In this document: positions 53,592 to 62,681 of the stretch, piece by piece
Numbering within the stretch: the first letter of the stretch is position 1
Layout of the letters: every line of letters starts with the position of its first letter
Assembly (NCBI RefSeq): GCF_014202275.1
Contig: NZ_JACHGF010000002.1
Location: 310,001-374,000, forward strand
Source: Rhabdobacter roseus
Lineage (GTDB): Bacteria; Bacteroidota; Bacteroidia; Cytophagales; Spirosomataceae
Length of the DNA stretch: 64,000 nt
Reading direction: 5' to 3'
Position numbers and translations under genes: made by a program
The notes under the pieces: model-generated
Databases searched by the model: none
What the model was told of the DNA's origin: nothing
Seen by the model: only the letters and a program-made list of their open reading frames with translations

Positions 53592-54287
53592 CTAACTAGT
53601 CAAACTCAGGTAGCTTAAAAATTCCTTTTTGGTCGCTTCCTGCTCAAATTTTCCGCCGTAGTAGGCCGTCACGGTAGAGCTGCCCGTATCCTCGATGCCC
53701 CGCGACTGCACGCACATGTGCTTGGCGTCGATCACGATGGCCACATCTTCCGTTTGCAGAGCCTCTTTCAGTTCGTTGGCGATCTGGACCGTAAGCCGCT
53801 CCTGTACCTGCGGCCGCTTGGAGTAGTACTGCACAATGCGGTTGAGCTTGGAAAGACCAATGACTTTACCACTCGAAATATAGGCTACGTGCGCCTTACC
53901 GTAGATGGGCACAAAGTGGTGCTCGCAGTTGGAAAAAACCGTGATGTCCTTTTCCACCAACATCTGGTTGTACTGGTACTTATTCTCGAAGAGCGTCACG
54001 CTGGGCTTATTCTCCGGATTCAGTCCGCTAAAAATCTCCTTCACGTACATCTTCGCCACGCGTCCGGGAGTACCTTTCAGGCTGTCGTCGGTCAGGTCCA
54101 GGCCCAGAATTTCCATGATATGCCGAAAATGCTTTTCAATCAACTCTACCTTCAGGTCGTCATCCATTTCAAAAGCATCTACCCGCACGGGCGTATCGTA
54201 CGAAGTCATGATATGGTCGTGGCCCAGCTCTTCATCAGCAGGTACTTTATCCAACGGGATATTCAACAAAGTTTCGTTCTGTTTCAT
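53592..54287 (-). CDS. folE: GTP cyclohydrolase I
   Basis: FolE converts GTP to 7,8-dihydroneopterin triphosphate. The 231 aa include the signatures TPGRVAKMYVKEIFSGL, DITVFSNCEHHFVPIYGKAHVAYISSGKVIGLSKLNRIVQYYSKRPQVQERLTVQI and KHMCVQSRGIEDTGSSTVTAYYGG, with the zinc ligands (Cys at ~121, His ~123, Cys of HMC). It overlaps the upstream queD by 41 nt, so the pair is one transcription unit supplying folate and 7-deazaguanine precursors. Confidence 0.97.
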   Translation of the reverse strand: MKQNETLLNIPLDKVPADEELGHDHIMTSYDTPVRVDAFEMDDDLKVELIEKHFRHIMEILGLDLTDDSLKGTPGRVAKMYVKEIFSGLNPENKPSVTLFENKYQYNQMLVEKDITVFSNCEHHFVPIYGKAHVAYISSGKVIGLSKLNRIVQYYSKRPQVQERLTVQIANELKEALQTEDVAIVIDAKHMCVQSRGIEDTGSSTVTAYYGGKFEQEATKKEFLSYLSLTS

Positions 54288-54666
54288 ACAGGGTAATTTT
54301 CAAATCAAGTGTTGGGTCAATTTGGGTGCGCAGGATGTCATGAATCACGATGGCGATGTTTTCGGCGGATGGATTCAAATCCCGAAATTCATCCGTATCC
54401 TGGTTCAGGTTTCGGTGGTCGAACTTATCCAGCACGTGCTCCTTTATCACATCGCTCAGTACCTTCATATCCAGCACGTAGCCCGTTTCGGGATCTACCT
54501 CGCCCGCTACCCGCACAATGAGCTCGTAGTTGTGGCCGTGGTAGTTGGGGTTGTTGCATTTTCCGTAGACACGCTCGTTTTTTTCGTCCGACCAGTTCGG
54601 ATTGTGCAAGCGGTGCGCGGCGTTAAAGTGTTCTTTTCGAAACACCGCAACTCGTTTTTTTGTCAT
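54247..54666 (-). CDS. queD: 6-carboxytetrahydropterin synthase, QueD/PTPS-like
   Basis: The product is 139 aa. The first zinc-binding His is in FNAAHRLHNPNWSDEKNERVYGKCNNPNYHGHNYEL (His of AAH, then HGH), with the catalytic Cys in KCNNPN. YVLDMKVLSDVIKEHVLDKFDHRNLN and PSAENIAIVIHDIL complete the fold. It may act in queuosine or biopterin-type synthesis downstream of FolE. The 3' end overlaps folE by 41 nt. Confidence 0.95.
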   Translation of the reverse strand: MTKKRVAVFRKEHFNAAHRLHNPNWSDEKNERVYGKCNNPNYHGHNYELIVRVAGEVDPETGYVLDMKVLSDVIKEHVLDKFDHRNLNQDTDEFRDLNPSAENIAIVIHDILRTQIDPTLDLKITLYETERNFVEYPVG

Positions 54667-55280
54667 TAGGTACTTGTTTGTATGACTAGCTAACCGCTTT
54701 AAATGTCGTTACAGAGTTTGTGTACAACACACTTAAAGCTTCGGAACGAAATTGGTTCGTCCTGGGGAAGTCAATTAAGGTAACAGTCTAACCCGGCCCG
54801 TTCAGATTTTGTTTAATATTATTTCAAAAATACTAAACAAAGAAAGCGAATGATCCGGGTACTTACATTAGTTGGTTTAAAGTACCCTGGATTTCCCAGA
54901 AAGCAAGGGCGCTGATAATTAATAAAAAAAATTAATATTCACGTAAAATGGCCTTAATTTGCGAGGTCAGCGTCTATTTCTCCGAACAAAGCACTTTTAA
55001 GAAATGTACTTTCCGACAATTCTTTTCCTGCCAGCGTACACTTTCCGGGCTATAAGGTACTTTCACCACCTCCCTAAAAACCCGACTGCCCGGTACAAAG
55101 TTCGTTATTCCGATTCAAATAATCGTTTGCCACTGAAGTACCTTACCAACCGCCCGACCGCACGGGTTGGGAGAAATACCTTTTCGGGTACCTGACAGGC
55201 CGATCATTACTAAAAAATACCCCTTATATTCGCTTTCCCAACCTTACTACCTCTATACCTACTTTTCCCTCGCAACCCTC
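54667..55280. other. Intergenic region between queD and the sugar permease
   Basis: About 610 bp. An inverted heptamer pair lies at 54857-54887. No convincing gene was found; a short open frame at 55004-55195 has no family resemblance. TACTTTTC at 55259-55266, close to the TAnnTTTG consensus, may be the permease promoter. Confidence 0.55.
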
Positions 55281-56504
55281 ATGAATAAACCGAACAACTA
55301 CCTGGGGCCACTCAGCATCATTGCCGTTCTCTTTTTTATCCTGGGCTTCGTGACCTGGGTCAATGGTACCCTGATCACGTTCTTTCAAAAAGCCTTCAAT
55401 CTAGACAATACCAGCTCGTACCTGGTTACGTTTGCATTTTTTATCTCCTACACCCTCATGGCCGTACCGGCTTCGGAGGTACTTAAGAAAGTCGGCTTTA
55501 AAAATGGCATGTCCTTAGGCCTGCTGGTTATGGCGGTAGGTACGGTGGCCTTCGTACCGGCGGCCAAAATGGGTTCCTATACCTTTTTTCTAGTGGGTTT
55601 GTTCGCCATCGGGATCGGGCTCACGATCCTGCAAACGGCCATCAATCCTTACGTGACCATCCTGGGGCCCCGCGAGAGCGCCGCCCAACGCATCAGTTTC
55701 ATGGGCCTGGCCAACAAGGGTGCCGGGATTATCAGTCAGGTGGTTTTTGGCGGGCTGTTGCTCTCCGGCTCCACCGTCACTACCCAGGCCGAAGAATTGG
55801 ATAAAGTAGTGGGGCCGTACCTGACGCTCACCGCAGTACTGGTAGGATTGGCCTTGCTGATCCGCCTTTCGAAAGGACTGCCCGAAGTAAACGAGGAAGA
55901 CGATGCGCCCGTAAATCCCAGCGCCGTCGCCCCTACCAAAAAAACCAGCATATTTCAATTCCCTAACCTGATTCTCGGCGTGGTGGCGTTGTTTTGCTAC
56001 GTAGGCGTGGAGGTCATTGCGGGTGACACCATCATCAGCTACGGGGTTTCGTTGGGCATTCCGGAAGAAGAAGCGCGGCTCTTTGGTACCTACACGCTGG
56101 GGGCCATGATGTTTGGGTACGTGCTGGGGATTGTCCTCATTCCCAAGTTCGTCACGCAGCAGCTGTGGCTGCGGGTGTCGGCCATTCTGGGGGTAGTGGT
56201 CACCATCCTGGCCGTATATACTACCGGTTTCACCTCGGTGGTTTGCATTGCCATTCTGGGCTTGGCGCACGCCATCATGTGGGGAGCCGTATGGCCGTTG
56301 GCTATCAATGGGTTGGGTAGTTTTATCAAAACGGGCGCGGCGCTGCTTATCATGGGTATTTCGGGCGGAGCCATACTGCCGCTGGTGTACGGTGCCATCG
56401 CCGACGCCATCGGAAGTACCCAGCAGGCCTACTGGATGCTGGTGCCCTTGTACCTGTATATTTTGTATTACGCCATGGCCGGTCATAAAAAAACCAGCTG
56501 GTAA
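55281..56504 (+). CDS. MFS sugar permease, FucP/GluP-like
   Basis: The product is 407 aa from ATG 55281 (MNKPNNYLGPLSIIAVLFFILGFVTWVNGTLITFFQKAFNL). The residues FVTWVNGTLITFF and the LQTAINPYVTILGP segment are diagnostic of the FHS family of L-fucose and glucose/galactose transporters. About 12 helices are visible. The kinase gene follows after 9 nt, so the pair is probably one operon for uptake and phosphorylation of a hexose (inference). Confidence 0.92.
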   Translation: MNKPNNYLGPLSIIAVLFFILGFVTWVNGTLITFFQKAFNLDNTSSYLVTFAFFISYTLMAVPASEVLKKVGFKNGMSLGLLVMAVGTVAFVPAAKMGSYTFFLVGLFAIGIGLTILQTAINPYVTILGPRESAAQRISFMGLANKGAGIISQVVFGGLLLSGSTVTTQAEELDKVVGPYLTLTAVLVGLALLIRLSKGLPEVNEEDDAPVNPSAVAPTKKTSIFQFPNLILGVVALFCYVGVEVIAGDTIISYGVSLGIPEEEARLFGTYTLGAMMFGYVLGIVLIPKFVTQQLWLRVSAILGVVVTILAVYTTGFTSVVCIAILGLAHAIMWGAVWPLAINGLGSFIKTGAALLIMGISGGAILPLVYGAIADAIGSTQQAYWMLVPLYLYILYYAMAGHKKTSW

Positions 56505-56513
56505 TTAGTTCGT

Positions 56514-57587
56514 ATGAAGATTTCAACGCCCGGGCGCATTTGCCTGTTTGGGGAGCACCAGGACTACCTGGGGCTTCCCGTCATTGCCGCCGCCATTTCC
56601 CGGCGGATCGGCATCGAAGGTACCCACCGCGCCGACGACCAGATCCGGCTGCACCTGCCGGACCTCGACCAGGAGGTATCTTTTTCGCTGCAAAGTACCT
56701 TTCCCTACCAGGAAGCCCGCGACTATTTCCGAAGTACCCTCAACGTGCTGAAGCGGCGCGGGCTCCGCTTCAGCCGCGGCCTGGAAGGTACCATCCGGGG
56801 CAACATCCCCATCAACTCGGGTACCTCCAGTTCGTCGGCGCTCATTGTGAGCTGGGCGCATTTCCTGGACCAGATGAGCGACGCCCCCGCGCATTTTTCT
56901 CCGGCCCAGCTGGGCGAAATCGCCTACGAAGCCGAGGTACTTGAGTTTGGCGAGCCGGGCGGCATGATGGACCACTACTCCACGGCCCTCGGGCGGGTGA
57001 TCTACCTGGAGTCGGTGCCGCAGGTACGCGTGGAGCCGCTCACGCCCACGCTGGGTACCTTTGTGCTGGGCGATTCGCTGGAGCCCAAAGACACGCTGGG
57101 CATCCTGGCCCGCTGCCGCTACGGCATGGAGGCGATCCTGGCCAAAGTACAGCAGCATGATCCTGCTTTCTCTATTCATCAAAGCCCGCCAGCGCAAGCG
57201 GACAAGTACCAGGCCTTCCTGACGGACGACGAACTGGCCCTGCTACGCGCCAACCTGGACGACCGGGATATTTTGCGGACGGGGAAACTCTTGTTGGAAC
57301 AAGGTACTTTCGGGCCCGAATTCGACGCCCAGTTTGGCCAGCTACTTTACCGGCACTACCTCAATCTCCGCGACCACAAACGTACCTCCACGCCCAAGAT
57401 CGACCGCATGATCGAGGCCGCGATGGACGCGGGCGCGCTGGGTGGAAAAATCAACGGCTCAGGCGGGGGCGGCTGCATGTTTGCGTACGCGCCCCAAAAC
57501 ACCGAGGCCGTGGCGGAGGCCATCGAGCGCGTGGGAGGCCGGAGCTACATCATCGAGGTAGGTGAAGGTACCCGGCGGGAAAGCTAG
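56514..57587 (+). CDS. GHMP-family sugar kinase, galactokinase-like
   Basis: The product is 357 aa. The N-terminal STPGRICLFGEHQDYLGLPVIAAAIS matches the galactokinase signature (GRxNLIGEHxDY in the family), followed by the GHMP P-loop INSGTSSSSALIVSWA (~105-120), and the C-terminal KINGSGGGGCMFAYAP. It phosphorylates a sugar using ATP. The HQDY variation and the permease partner make galactose or a related hexose the best guess but not certain. Confidence 0.88.
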   Translation: MKISTPGRICLFGEHQDYLGLPVIAAAISRRIGIEGTHRADDQIRLHLPDLDQEVSFSLQSTFPYQEARDYFRSTLNVLKRRGLRFSRGLEGTIRGNIPINSGTSSSSALIVSWAHFLDQMSDAPAHFSPAQLGEIAYEAEVLEFGEPGGMMDHYSTALGRVIYLESVPQVRVEPLTPTLGTFVLGDSLEPKDTLGILARCRYGMEAILAKVQQHDPAFSIHQSPPAQADKYQAFLTDDELALLRANLDDRDILRTGKLLLEQGTFGPEFDAQFGQLLYRHYLNLRDHKRTSTPKIDRMIEAAMDAGALGGKINGSGGGGCMFAYAPQNTEAVAEAIERVGGRSYIIEVGEGTRRES

Positions 57588-57644
57588 GCCTGCTTTTGAT
57601 ACCGGAAGTAAGGTACTTCGTGAACATTTAATTTGTACGCTCGG

Positions 57645-57678
57645 TTGTAGGGAAAGGAAGCGGAATGACGTATTTTTG
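57645..57678 (+). promoter_or_regulatory. Promoter of ispG
   Basis: TTG at 57645-57647, a 23-nt spacer and TATTTTTG at 57671-57678. ATG 57720 is about 42 nt downstream. Confidence 0.6.
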
Positions 57679-57719
57679 TACGATTCATCCCCGCATTACT
57701 TTCTTTTCTTGACGATCCA

Positions 57720-59738
57720 ATGACCAACCCAGCAGTTCATTCGGAGGTAGTTGCCCCCCTGTATTGCCCTTCCCTGACCGCGTACCAGCGCCGGAAAACC
57801 ATCACCGTCGACATCGGCGGGGTACCTATGGGCTCCGACTACCCCATTCGGGTACAATCCATGACCACCGTTGATACCATGGACACCCAGGGCTCCATCG
57901 AGCAGGTGATCCGGATGGTGGAGGCGGGTTGTGAGTACGTCCGGATTACGGCCCCCAGCGTCAAAGAAGCCCAAAACCTGGAAAACATTCGCAACGGCCT
58001 GCGCCAGCTGGGTATCCAGGTACCTTTAGTGGCCGATATTCACTTCACGCCCAACGCCGCCGAGCTGGCCGCCCGGATCGTGGAGAAGGTCCGGATCAAT
58101 CCCGGCAACTACGCCGACCGCAAGCGCTTCGAGACCATCGACTACACCGACGCCTCCTACGCCGCCGAGCTGGAGCGCATCCGGGAAAAATTTATTCCCC
58201 TGGTCAACATCTGTAAAGAATACGGTACCGCCATGCGGATCGGCACCAACCACGGCTCCCTCTCCGACCGCATCCTGAGCCGCTACGGCGACACGCCCCT
58301 GGGTATGGTAGAGTCGGCGCTGGAGTTTTTGCGTATTTGCGAAGAAATGAAGTACTTCAATATCGTACTTTCCATGAAGTCCAGCAATACGCAGGTGATG
58401 GTGCAGGCCTACCGTCTGCTGGTACAACGGCTCGATGAAGAAGGCCTGCAGCCCTACCCGCTGCACCTGGGTGTCACCGAAGCCGGCGAGGCCGAAGATG
58501 GCCGGATCAAGTCGGCGGTGGGCATAGGTACCTTGCTGGAAGACGGCCTGGGTGATACCGTGCGGGTGTCGCTCACCGAGGAGCCCGAAAAGGAAGCCCC
58601 CGTGGCGCGGGCGCTCATCGACCGCTACACGCAGCGAGTACCCCACGCGCCCATGGAGGAAGTTCGCAAAGTACCTATCAACCCGTTTCAGTACAGCCGC
58701 CGCGAGAGCCGCGAGGTAGGTACCTTGGGGGGCAGCAACGTACCGAGGGTCATTGCCGACTACTCCCGGCTCCGCGTCGAGCAGCACGAAGACCTGCGCA
58801 GTATCGGGCATTTCTTCCTGCCTGTGCCCGACAAGTGGGCCATGAACGACCAGGGCGCCGATTTTATTTATTCCGGCAAAAAGCCTATTCCGTTCATGCT
58901 ACCCAACGGCCTGAAGGAAATCCTGGACTACGAAGCCTGGCTGCAGGTACCTGACCACCAGAACAAATTTCCGCTGCTAACCGTAGCCGAGTGGCAAAGT
59001 ACCCCTCAGCGCCCGGAGGTACTTACCTTTATTCAAGGTGACATTCATACGCTGAGCGAGGAAGTACTCGTTTCGTTACGGGAAAAACCTCAGGTAGTAT
59101 TGCTAATTAATACGCAAAATCAGCACGCGCTGCCCGAGCTGCGGCGGCTGCTTTTCCGCCTCCTCGACCTGAACGTCAAAGTACCCGTGGTGGTACAACG
59201 CACCTACCCCGCCGACCGCGACGACCGCCTGACGCTCTACGCCGCTACCGACCTGGGCGGGCTGCTCATCGACGGCCTGGGCGACGGTGTGCTGCTAACG
59301 CCCGACTGGTCCGGAGAGGTACCCAAAGCGCAGCAACTAGAGACGCTGGGTACTTTCAATGCCATCGCCTTTGGGATTTTGCAGGCGGCCCGTACCCGCA
59401 TGACCAAAACGGAATATATTTCCTGCCCTTCCTGCGGACGTACCTTGTTCGACTTGCAGGAAACCACCGCTCTGATCCGGAAGCATACCGAGCACCTCAA
59501 GGGCGTCAAGATCGGGATCATGGGCTGCATCGTGAACGGCCCCGGCGAAATGGCCGACGCCGACTACGGCTACGTGGGCATGGGCAAGGACAAAATAGCG
59601 CTCTACCGGGGTCAGGAGGTGGTGAAGCGCTCGGTGAAGGCGGCCCAGGCCGTGGAGGAGCTCATCGAGCTCATCAAGGAAGACAACCGCTGGATCGAGC
59701 CGCAGGGCGTGGAGGAGCAAGTACCCGTTAGTATTTAA
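57720..59738 (+). CDS. ispG: 4-hydroxy-3-methylbut-2-enyl diphosphate synthase, long form
   Basis: IspG (GcpE) is the iron-sulfur enzyme of the MEP isoprenoid pathway. The 672 aa show the TIM barrel start (VPMGSDYPIRVQSMTTVDTMDTQGSIEQVIRMVEAGCEYVRIT, LVADIHFTPNAAELAARIVEKVRINPGNY), followed by a long inserted region (~270-550) as in plants and Bacteroidota, and the iron-sulfur C-terminal domain (YISCPSCGRTLFDLQE and KIGIMGCIVNGPGEMADADYGYVG) with its three Cys ligands. The insert contains many heptamer copies. Confidence 0.96.
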   Translation: MTNPAVHSEVVAPLYCPSLTAYQRRKTITVDIGGVPMGSDYPIRVQSMTTVDTMDTQGSIEQVIRMVEAGCEYVRITAPSVKEAQNLENIRNGLRQLGIQVPLVADIHFTPNAAELAARIVEKVRINPGNYADRKRFETIDYTDASYAAELERIREKFIPLVNICKEYGTAMRIGTNHGSLSDRILSRYGDTPLGMVESALEFLRICEEMKYFNIVLSMKSSNTQVMVQAYRLLVQRLDEEGLQPYPLHLGVTEAGEAEDGRIKSAVGIGTLLEDGLGDTVRVSLTEEPEKEAPVARALIDRYTQRVPHAPMEEVRKVPINPFQYSRRESREVGTLGGSNVPRVIADYSRLRVEQHEDLRSIGHFFLPVPDKWAMNDQGADFIYSGKKPIPFMLPNGLKEILDYEAWLQVPDHQNKFPLLTVAEWQSTPQRPEVLTFIQGDIHTLSEEVLVSLREKPQVVLLINTQNQHALPELRRLLFRLLDLNVKVPVVVQRTYPADRDDRLTLYAATDLGGLLIDGLGDGVLLTPDWSGEVPKAQQLETLGTFNAIAFGILQAARTRMTKTEYISCPSCGRTLFDLQETTALIRKHTEHLKGVKIGIMGCIVNGPGEMADADYGYVGMGKDKIALYRGQEVVKRSVKAAQAVEELIELIKEDNRWIEPQGVEEQVPVSI

Positions 59739-59757
59739 AAATCAATTAATTATACGC

Positions 59758-59946
59758 ATGAGTAATGTAAAAGAATATTTTCAACTAGGGGATGTATTCA
59801 GGTACTTTATTCGGGTTTTCAAAAAGCCCGATCCCAACGCGCCGACCTCCTTCAACCTCCGGATGATGCACGGGATCAACCGCATCTCCATCATCATGTT
59901 TTTGTTTTGTGTTACTGTCATGATCGTCAGAGCCATTTTACGATGA
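59758..59946 (+). CDS. Small membrane protein (DUF6728-like)
   Basis: The product is 62 aa. MSNVKEYFQLGDVFRYFIRVFKKPDPNAPTSFNLRMMHGINRISIIMF leads into one membrane helix (~44-60). This pattern resembles a small Bacteroidota family (DUF6728). It follows ispG by 19 nt and overlaps the next gene as ATGA, suggesting an operon. The function is unknown. Confidence 0.75.
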   Translation: MSNVKEYFQLGDVFRYFIRVFKKPDPNAPTSFNLRMMHGINRISIIMFLFCVTVMIVRAILR

Positions 59947-60296
59947 ACATCGAAACCCTCCGCGACTACTGCCTATCGCTTACGGCGGTGGAAGAGTACG
60001 TACCCTTTGGCAACGACACGTTGGCCTTCCGGGTAAAGGACAAAATTTTTCTGCTCACGACGCTGAACCTGGAGGTACTTCGGTTCAATGTGAAGTGCGA
60101 GCCCGAAAAGGCCGAGGAACTGCGCGAGCAGTACCCCAGCGTGAAGCCCGGCTACCACATGAACAAAAAACACTGGAACACCGTCATCGTGGATGGCTCC
60201 GTGCCCGATACGCTCCTGCACGAATGGATTCGTGATTCGTACGAGCTCATCGTGGCGGCGCTTCCCAAAAAAGACCGGGAAGCGCTCACCTCATAA
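59943..60296 (+). CDS. MmcQ/YjbR family DNA-binding-like protein
   Basis: The product is 117 aa from ATG 59943, which overlaps the preceding stop as ATGA (the open frame begins at 59907 but those residues are not family-like). MNIETLRDYCLSLTAVEEYVPFGNDTLAFRVKDKIFLLTTLN and GYHMNKKHWNTVIVDGSVPDTLLHEWIRDSYELIVAALPKKDRE match the YjbR/MmcQ family. These are small cytosolic proteins of a CyaY-like fold. The function is not established. Confidence 0.92.
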   Translation: MNIETLRDYCLSLTAVEEYVPFGNDTLAFRVKDKIFLLTTLNLEVLRFNVKCEPEKAEELREQYPSVKPGYHMNKKHWNTVIVDGSVPDTLLHEWIRDSYELIVAALPKKDREALTS

Positions 60297-60335
60297 TTGT
60301 AATTATAGTAAGTAGCCAGGATTCTCAAAACCGGA

Positions 60336-60896
60336 TTGCCCGTGGAAATCTCCCTGCTGGTTCTGCTCTTCATTCCGTACCTGATCATCAAGTACCTGGT
60401 CACCGATCACGACACGCCCGCCGAAAAAGACACCAAGCGTTTTCGGGAAGGGATCGAACTAGTTGCCCAGCAGCAGTACGAGGAGGCCTTTAGGTACTTT
60501 GACGAGCAAGTCAAAAAGTACCCCAAGTCGGCGGTGGCCTACGCCTGGCGGGGCAAGTGCAACCTCCGCGACGAAAACTACTTTTCGGCCCTGTATGACC
60601 TGGCCCAGGCCCTAAGCTACGACAACACCCTGGCCGCCGCCTACCTGGACAAGGGCCAGGCACACCTGGCGCTGCGGGAATACCAAGATGCCTTTCGGGA
60701 ATTTGACAAAGCCGTGTGGTTTTACCGCGACAACAACGCCGACGCCCTGCGGCTCCGCGGGCTGGCACGGCTCCGTATGAAGCAGCTCAGCCAGTCGGAG
60801 CGGGACTTGCGCCGGGCGGTGGAGCTGGGAGACGAAAACGCCCGGCATGTACTCAGCCAGGCGCCTTTTTATATTCATGATTTAGCCAAAAAGTAA
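60336..60896 (+). CDS. TPR protein with N-terminal membrane anchor
   Basis: The product is 186 aa. There is no ATG: an in-frame TAA lies at 60309, and the first start codons are TTG 60336 and GTG 60342, so one of these is used. The membrane helix (~5-22, ISLLVLLFIPYLIIKYLV) precedes four TPRs (YEEAFRYFDEQVKKYPKSAVAYAWRGKCNLRDENYFSALYDLAQAL...). It probably acts as a membrane-attached scaffold. It converges with the thioredoxin/TPR gene. Confidence 0.8.
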   Translation: MPVEISLLVLLFIPYLIIKYLVTDHDTPAEKDTKRFREGIELVAQQQYEEAFRYFDEQVKKYPKSAVAYAWRGKCNLRDENYFSALYDLAQALSYDNTLAAAYLDKGQAHLALREYQDAFREFDKAVWFYRDNNADALRLRGLARLRMKQLSQSERDLRRAVELGDENARHVLSQAPFYIHDLAKK

Positions 60897-60922
60897 GGGT
60901 ACTTCGTGGTTGATAAAAGTAC

Positions 60923-62125
60923 CTACCCCCCAATGCTCTTCAGCAGCGCTTCCGCCTTGGCGCTATCCACCTTACCGGCCTTGGCCAGCGCCACCGCCTG
61001 CCGGGCCGTCTGGGCGGCTTCGGCTTTTTTACCCGCTTTCTGGTAGGCTACGGCCATTTCGTAATGCAGTTCGGCGCTTTCTTTGGGAGTTGGATTGGTT
61101 TTGAGCGCACTGGCAAACCACTTCTGAGCTGAGGGCACGTAGGCCGCGTCGGTACTTTTGCCGTTGAAGTACCTGAGCAGGTAATTATAATCCGGCGCTT
61201 TGAGGGGTACTTGGGTGCTGTGTGTATTCACCAGTGCCACGGCTTCTCCGGCTTTCTTCTCCCGAAAATAAGCATTCAGCAAAGGCAACAGTACGCGGTT
61301 GCGCGCCATCTGGGTACTTACGCCGGCTTTGATGAGGTACTCCCGCATCTTCACCACCTTAGCGCTGGAGTAGGCGTTGCCCCGGCTGCTGTAAAGCGAG
61401 TACATCACGATGTTTTCGGCCGTGGAGTTTACCAGCTTGGGATCGTACTTCTTGGCGTAGTCGGGCAGGTGGACCAGAAAGTACCCCGCCAGCGGGTTGT
61501 CCACGTCCATGATGAGCTTTTGCAGAGCCAGGAAGTTGGTCTCGCTGAGGTAGTTGGAGGGGCTCTGCTGCTTGGCGTAAGCGTCCATGGCCCGGATGTT
61601 CATAACGGTGTCGGACGTTACGCGGCTGTACATGCCGTAGTCGATCAGAAACTGCGCCGAGCGCTCCCCGGCCACAAACCGCTGCTTCATCGAAGCCGAC
61701 CGCTGCTTGGGGTCCAGGGCCAGCTGCCCCTGCCGGATCACGTCCTGCGCCGTGGGGTTGGTAATGGCCAGGTGCTGGAGGTTCTGGTTGGCATCGTAGT
61801 ACAAAAACAGCGGCAACGACGGCACGAACAGTTTCCGGCCCAGAATAAACTGCTGAAAATCCGGTGAGCTGACCTCGATGCGGTAGTTGATGAATTGCTG
61901 GTTGTAAAAATCACTGACCTGCTTGTCGTTAAAGACCGGAATGAAGCTCTGGCATACGTGGCAGGACGACGAATACACCTCCACAAACACCGGCTTGCGC
62001 TGCGCTCGGGCCTCGGTAAAGGCTTTCTGGAGATTATTTTCGGAAAACTGAATACCGTGCTGCGCCTCGGCAACCAAGGTACCTAGCAGTACCAGCAGCC
62101 CTACCAGACAGAAACGAGTGTGCAT
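60923..62125 (-). CDS. Secreted thioredoxin-fold protein with TPR-like C-terminus
   Basis: The product is 400 aa from ATG 62125 (MHTRFCLVGLLVLLGTLVAEAQ). A thioredoxin domain with CHVC (EVYSSSCHVCQSF, ~47-59) follows the signal peptide. From ~140 it is helical with TPR-like repeats (LHYEMAVAYQKAGKKAEAAQTARQAVALAKAGKVDSAKAEALLKSI). Such fusion proteins are common in Bacteroidota and probably act in periplasmic disulfide or redox chemistry, but the partner is unknown. gldC lies upstream on the same strand. Confidence 0.85.
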   Translation of the reverse strand: MHTRFCLVGLLVLLGTLVAEAQHGIQFSENNLQKAFTEARAQRKPVFVEVYSSSCHVCQSFIPVFNDKQVSDFYNQQFINYRIEVSSPDFQQFILGRKLFVPSLPLFLYYDANQNLQHLAITNPTAQDVIRQGQLALDPKQRSASMKQRFVAGERSAQFLIDYGMYSRVTSDTVMNIRAMDAYAKQQSPSNYLSETNFLALQKLIMDVDNPLAGYFLVHLPDYAKKYDPKLVNSTAENIVMYSLYSSRGNAYSSAKVVKMREYLIKAGVSTQMARNRVLLPLLNAYFREKKAGEAVALVNTHSTQVPLKAPDYNYLLRYFNGKSTDAAYVPSAQKWFASALKTNPTPKESAELHYEMAVAYQKAGKKAEAAQTARQAVALAKAGKVDSAKAEALLKSIGG

Positions 62126-62184
62126 AGAGAAAGGATTTTTTAACCAAGTACCTTTATTGATTTTCCACAAAAACTACGCGCTCG

Positions 62185-62526
62185 CTACTGAGCCGCTTTC
62201 ATTTCTTCATCCAGGTTTTTGCTCAGCGTTTGGCAAAGCGCCTCAATGTGGTCGGCCATTTTTTTGTCGTTGGTGGCCGTTAGCAGGGTATCCGCAATGC
62301 CGCTCATGATTTCGATGTAGAAGCGCTTCATCTCAAAAACCTCCATGTCCTTGGTCCAGAGGTCAATCTTCAAAGTACCCCGGTGGTAGTGGTCCCACAC
62401 GGCAATGGCAATGGCCCGCGTATCGCTTATGCCTTCGTTAGGGTTTTCGGTGGCGTCCCAGTAAATTTTGTCGGGTACGTTTTGGTTATCGAGCTCGACG
62501 GTAAAGTTAATTTCAGATTTTTTCAT
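62185..62526 (-). CDS. gldC: Gliding motility protein GldC
   Basis: The product is 113 aa from ATG 62526 (MKKSEINFTVELDNQNVPDKIYWDATENPNEGISDTRAIAIAVWDHYHRGTLKIDLWTKDMEVFEMKRFY...). The whole length matches GldC. It is a cytosolic protein known from gliding Bacteroidota; its mechanism is not settled. Its presence fits the T9SS proteins in the window. It is 59 nt upstream of the thioredoxin/TPR gene. Confidence 0.9.
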   Translation of the reverse strand: MKKSEINFTVELDNQNVPDKIYWDATENPNEGISDTRAIAIAVWDHYHRGTLKIDLWTKDMEVFEMKRFYIEIMSGIADTLLTATNDKKMADHIEALCQTLSKNLDEEMKAAQ

Positions 62527-62651
62527 GCGAAGAATTGGGTATTGTTTTGGCAAAAGTACGTACTGTGCGTGACTTTAGCATAAAGTACCCCGTGAAGGCC
62601 GCGCCCAAAAGGTACTTTTGCTTCGCTGCGGGGGCCAACCAAGTACCTTAT

Positions 62652-62681
62652 AAAAAAAGGACTACCCCGAGGGCAGCCCTT
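62652..62681 (-). terminator. Terminator after the DUF4197 gene
   Basis: On the minus strand AAGGGCTGCCC pairs with GGGGTAGTCCTT, with two G-U pairs, and is followed by a T7 run. Confidence 0.8.

Noticed and set aside
55590-56486. Antisense open frame of 298 codons inside the sugar permease
   Set aside because: A shadow of the permease reading; His/Gln-rich composition with no membrane or domain signature.
58026-58811. Antisense open frame inside ispG
   Set aside because: ispG covers the stretch with conserved motifs; the antisense product looks random.
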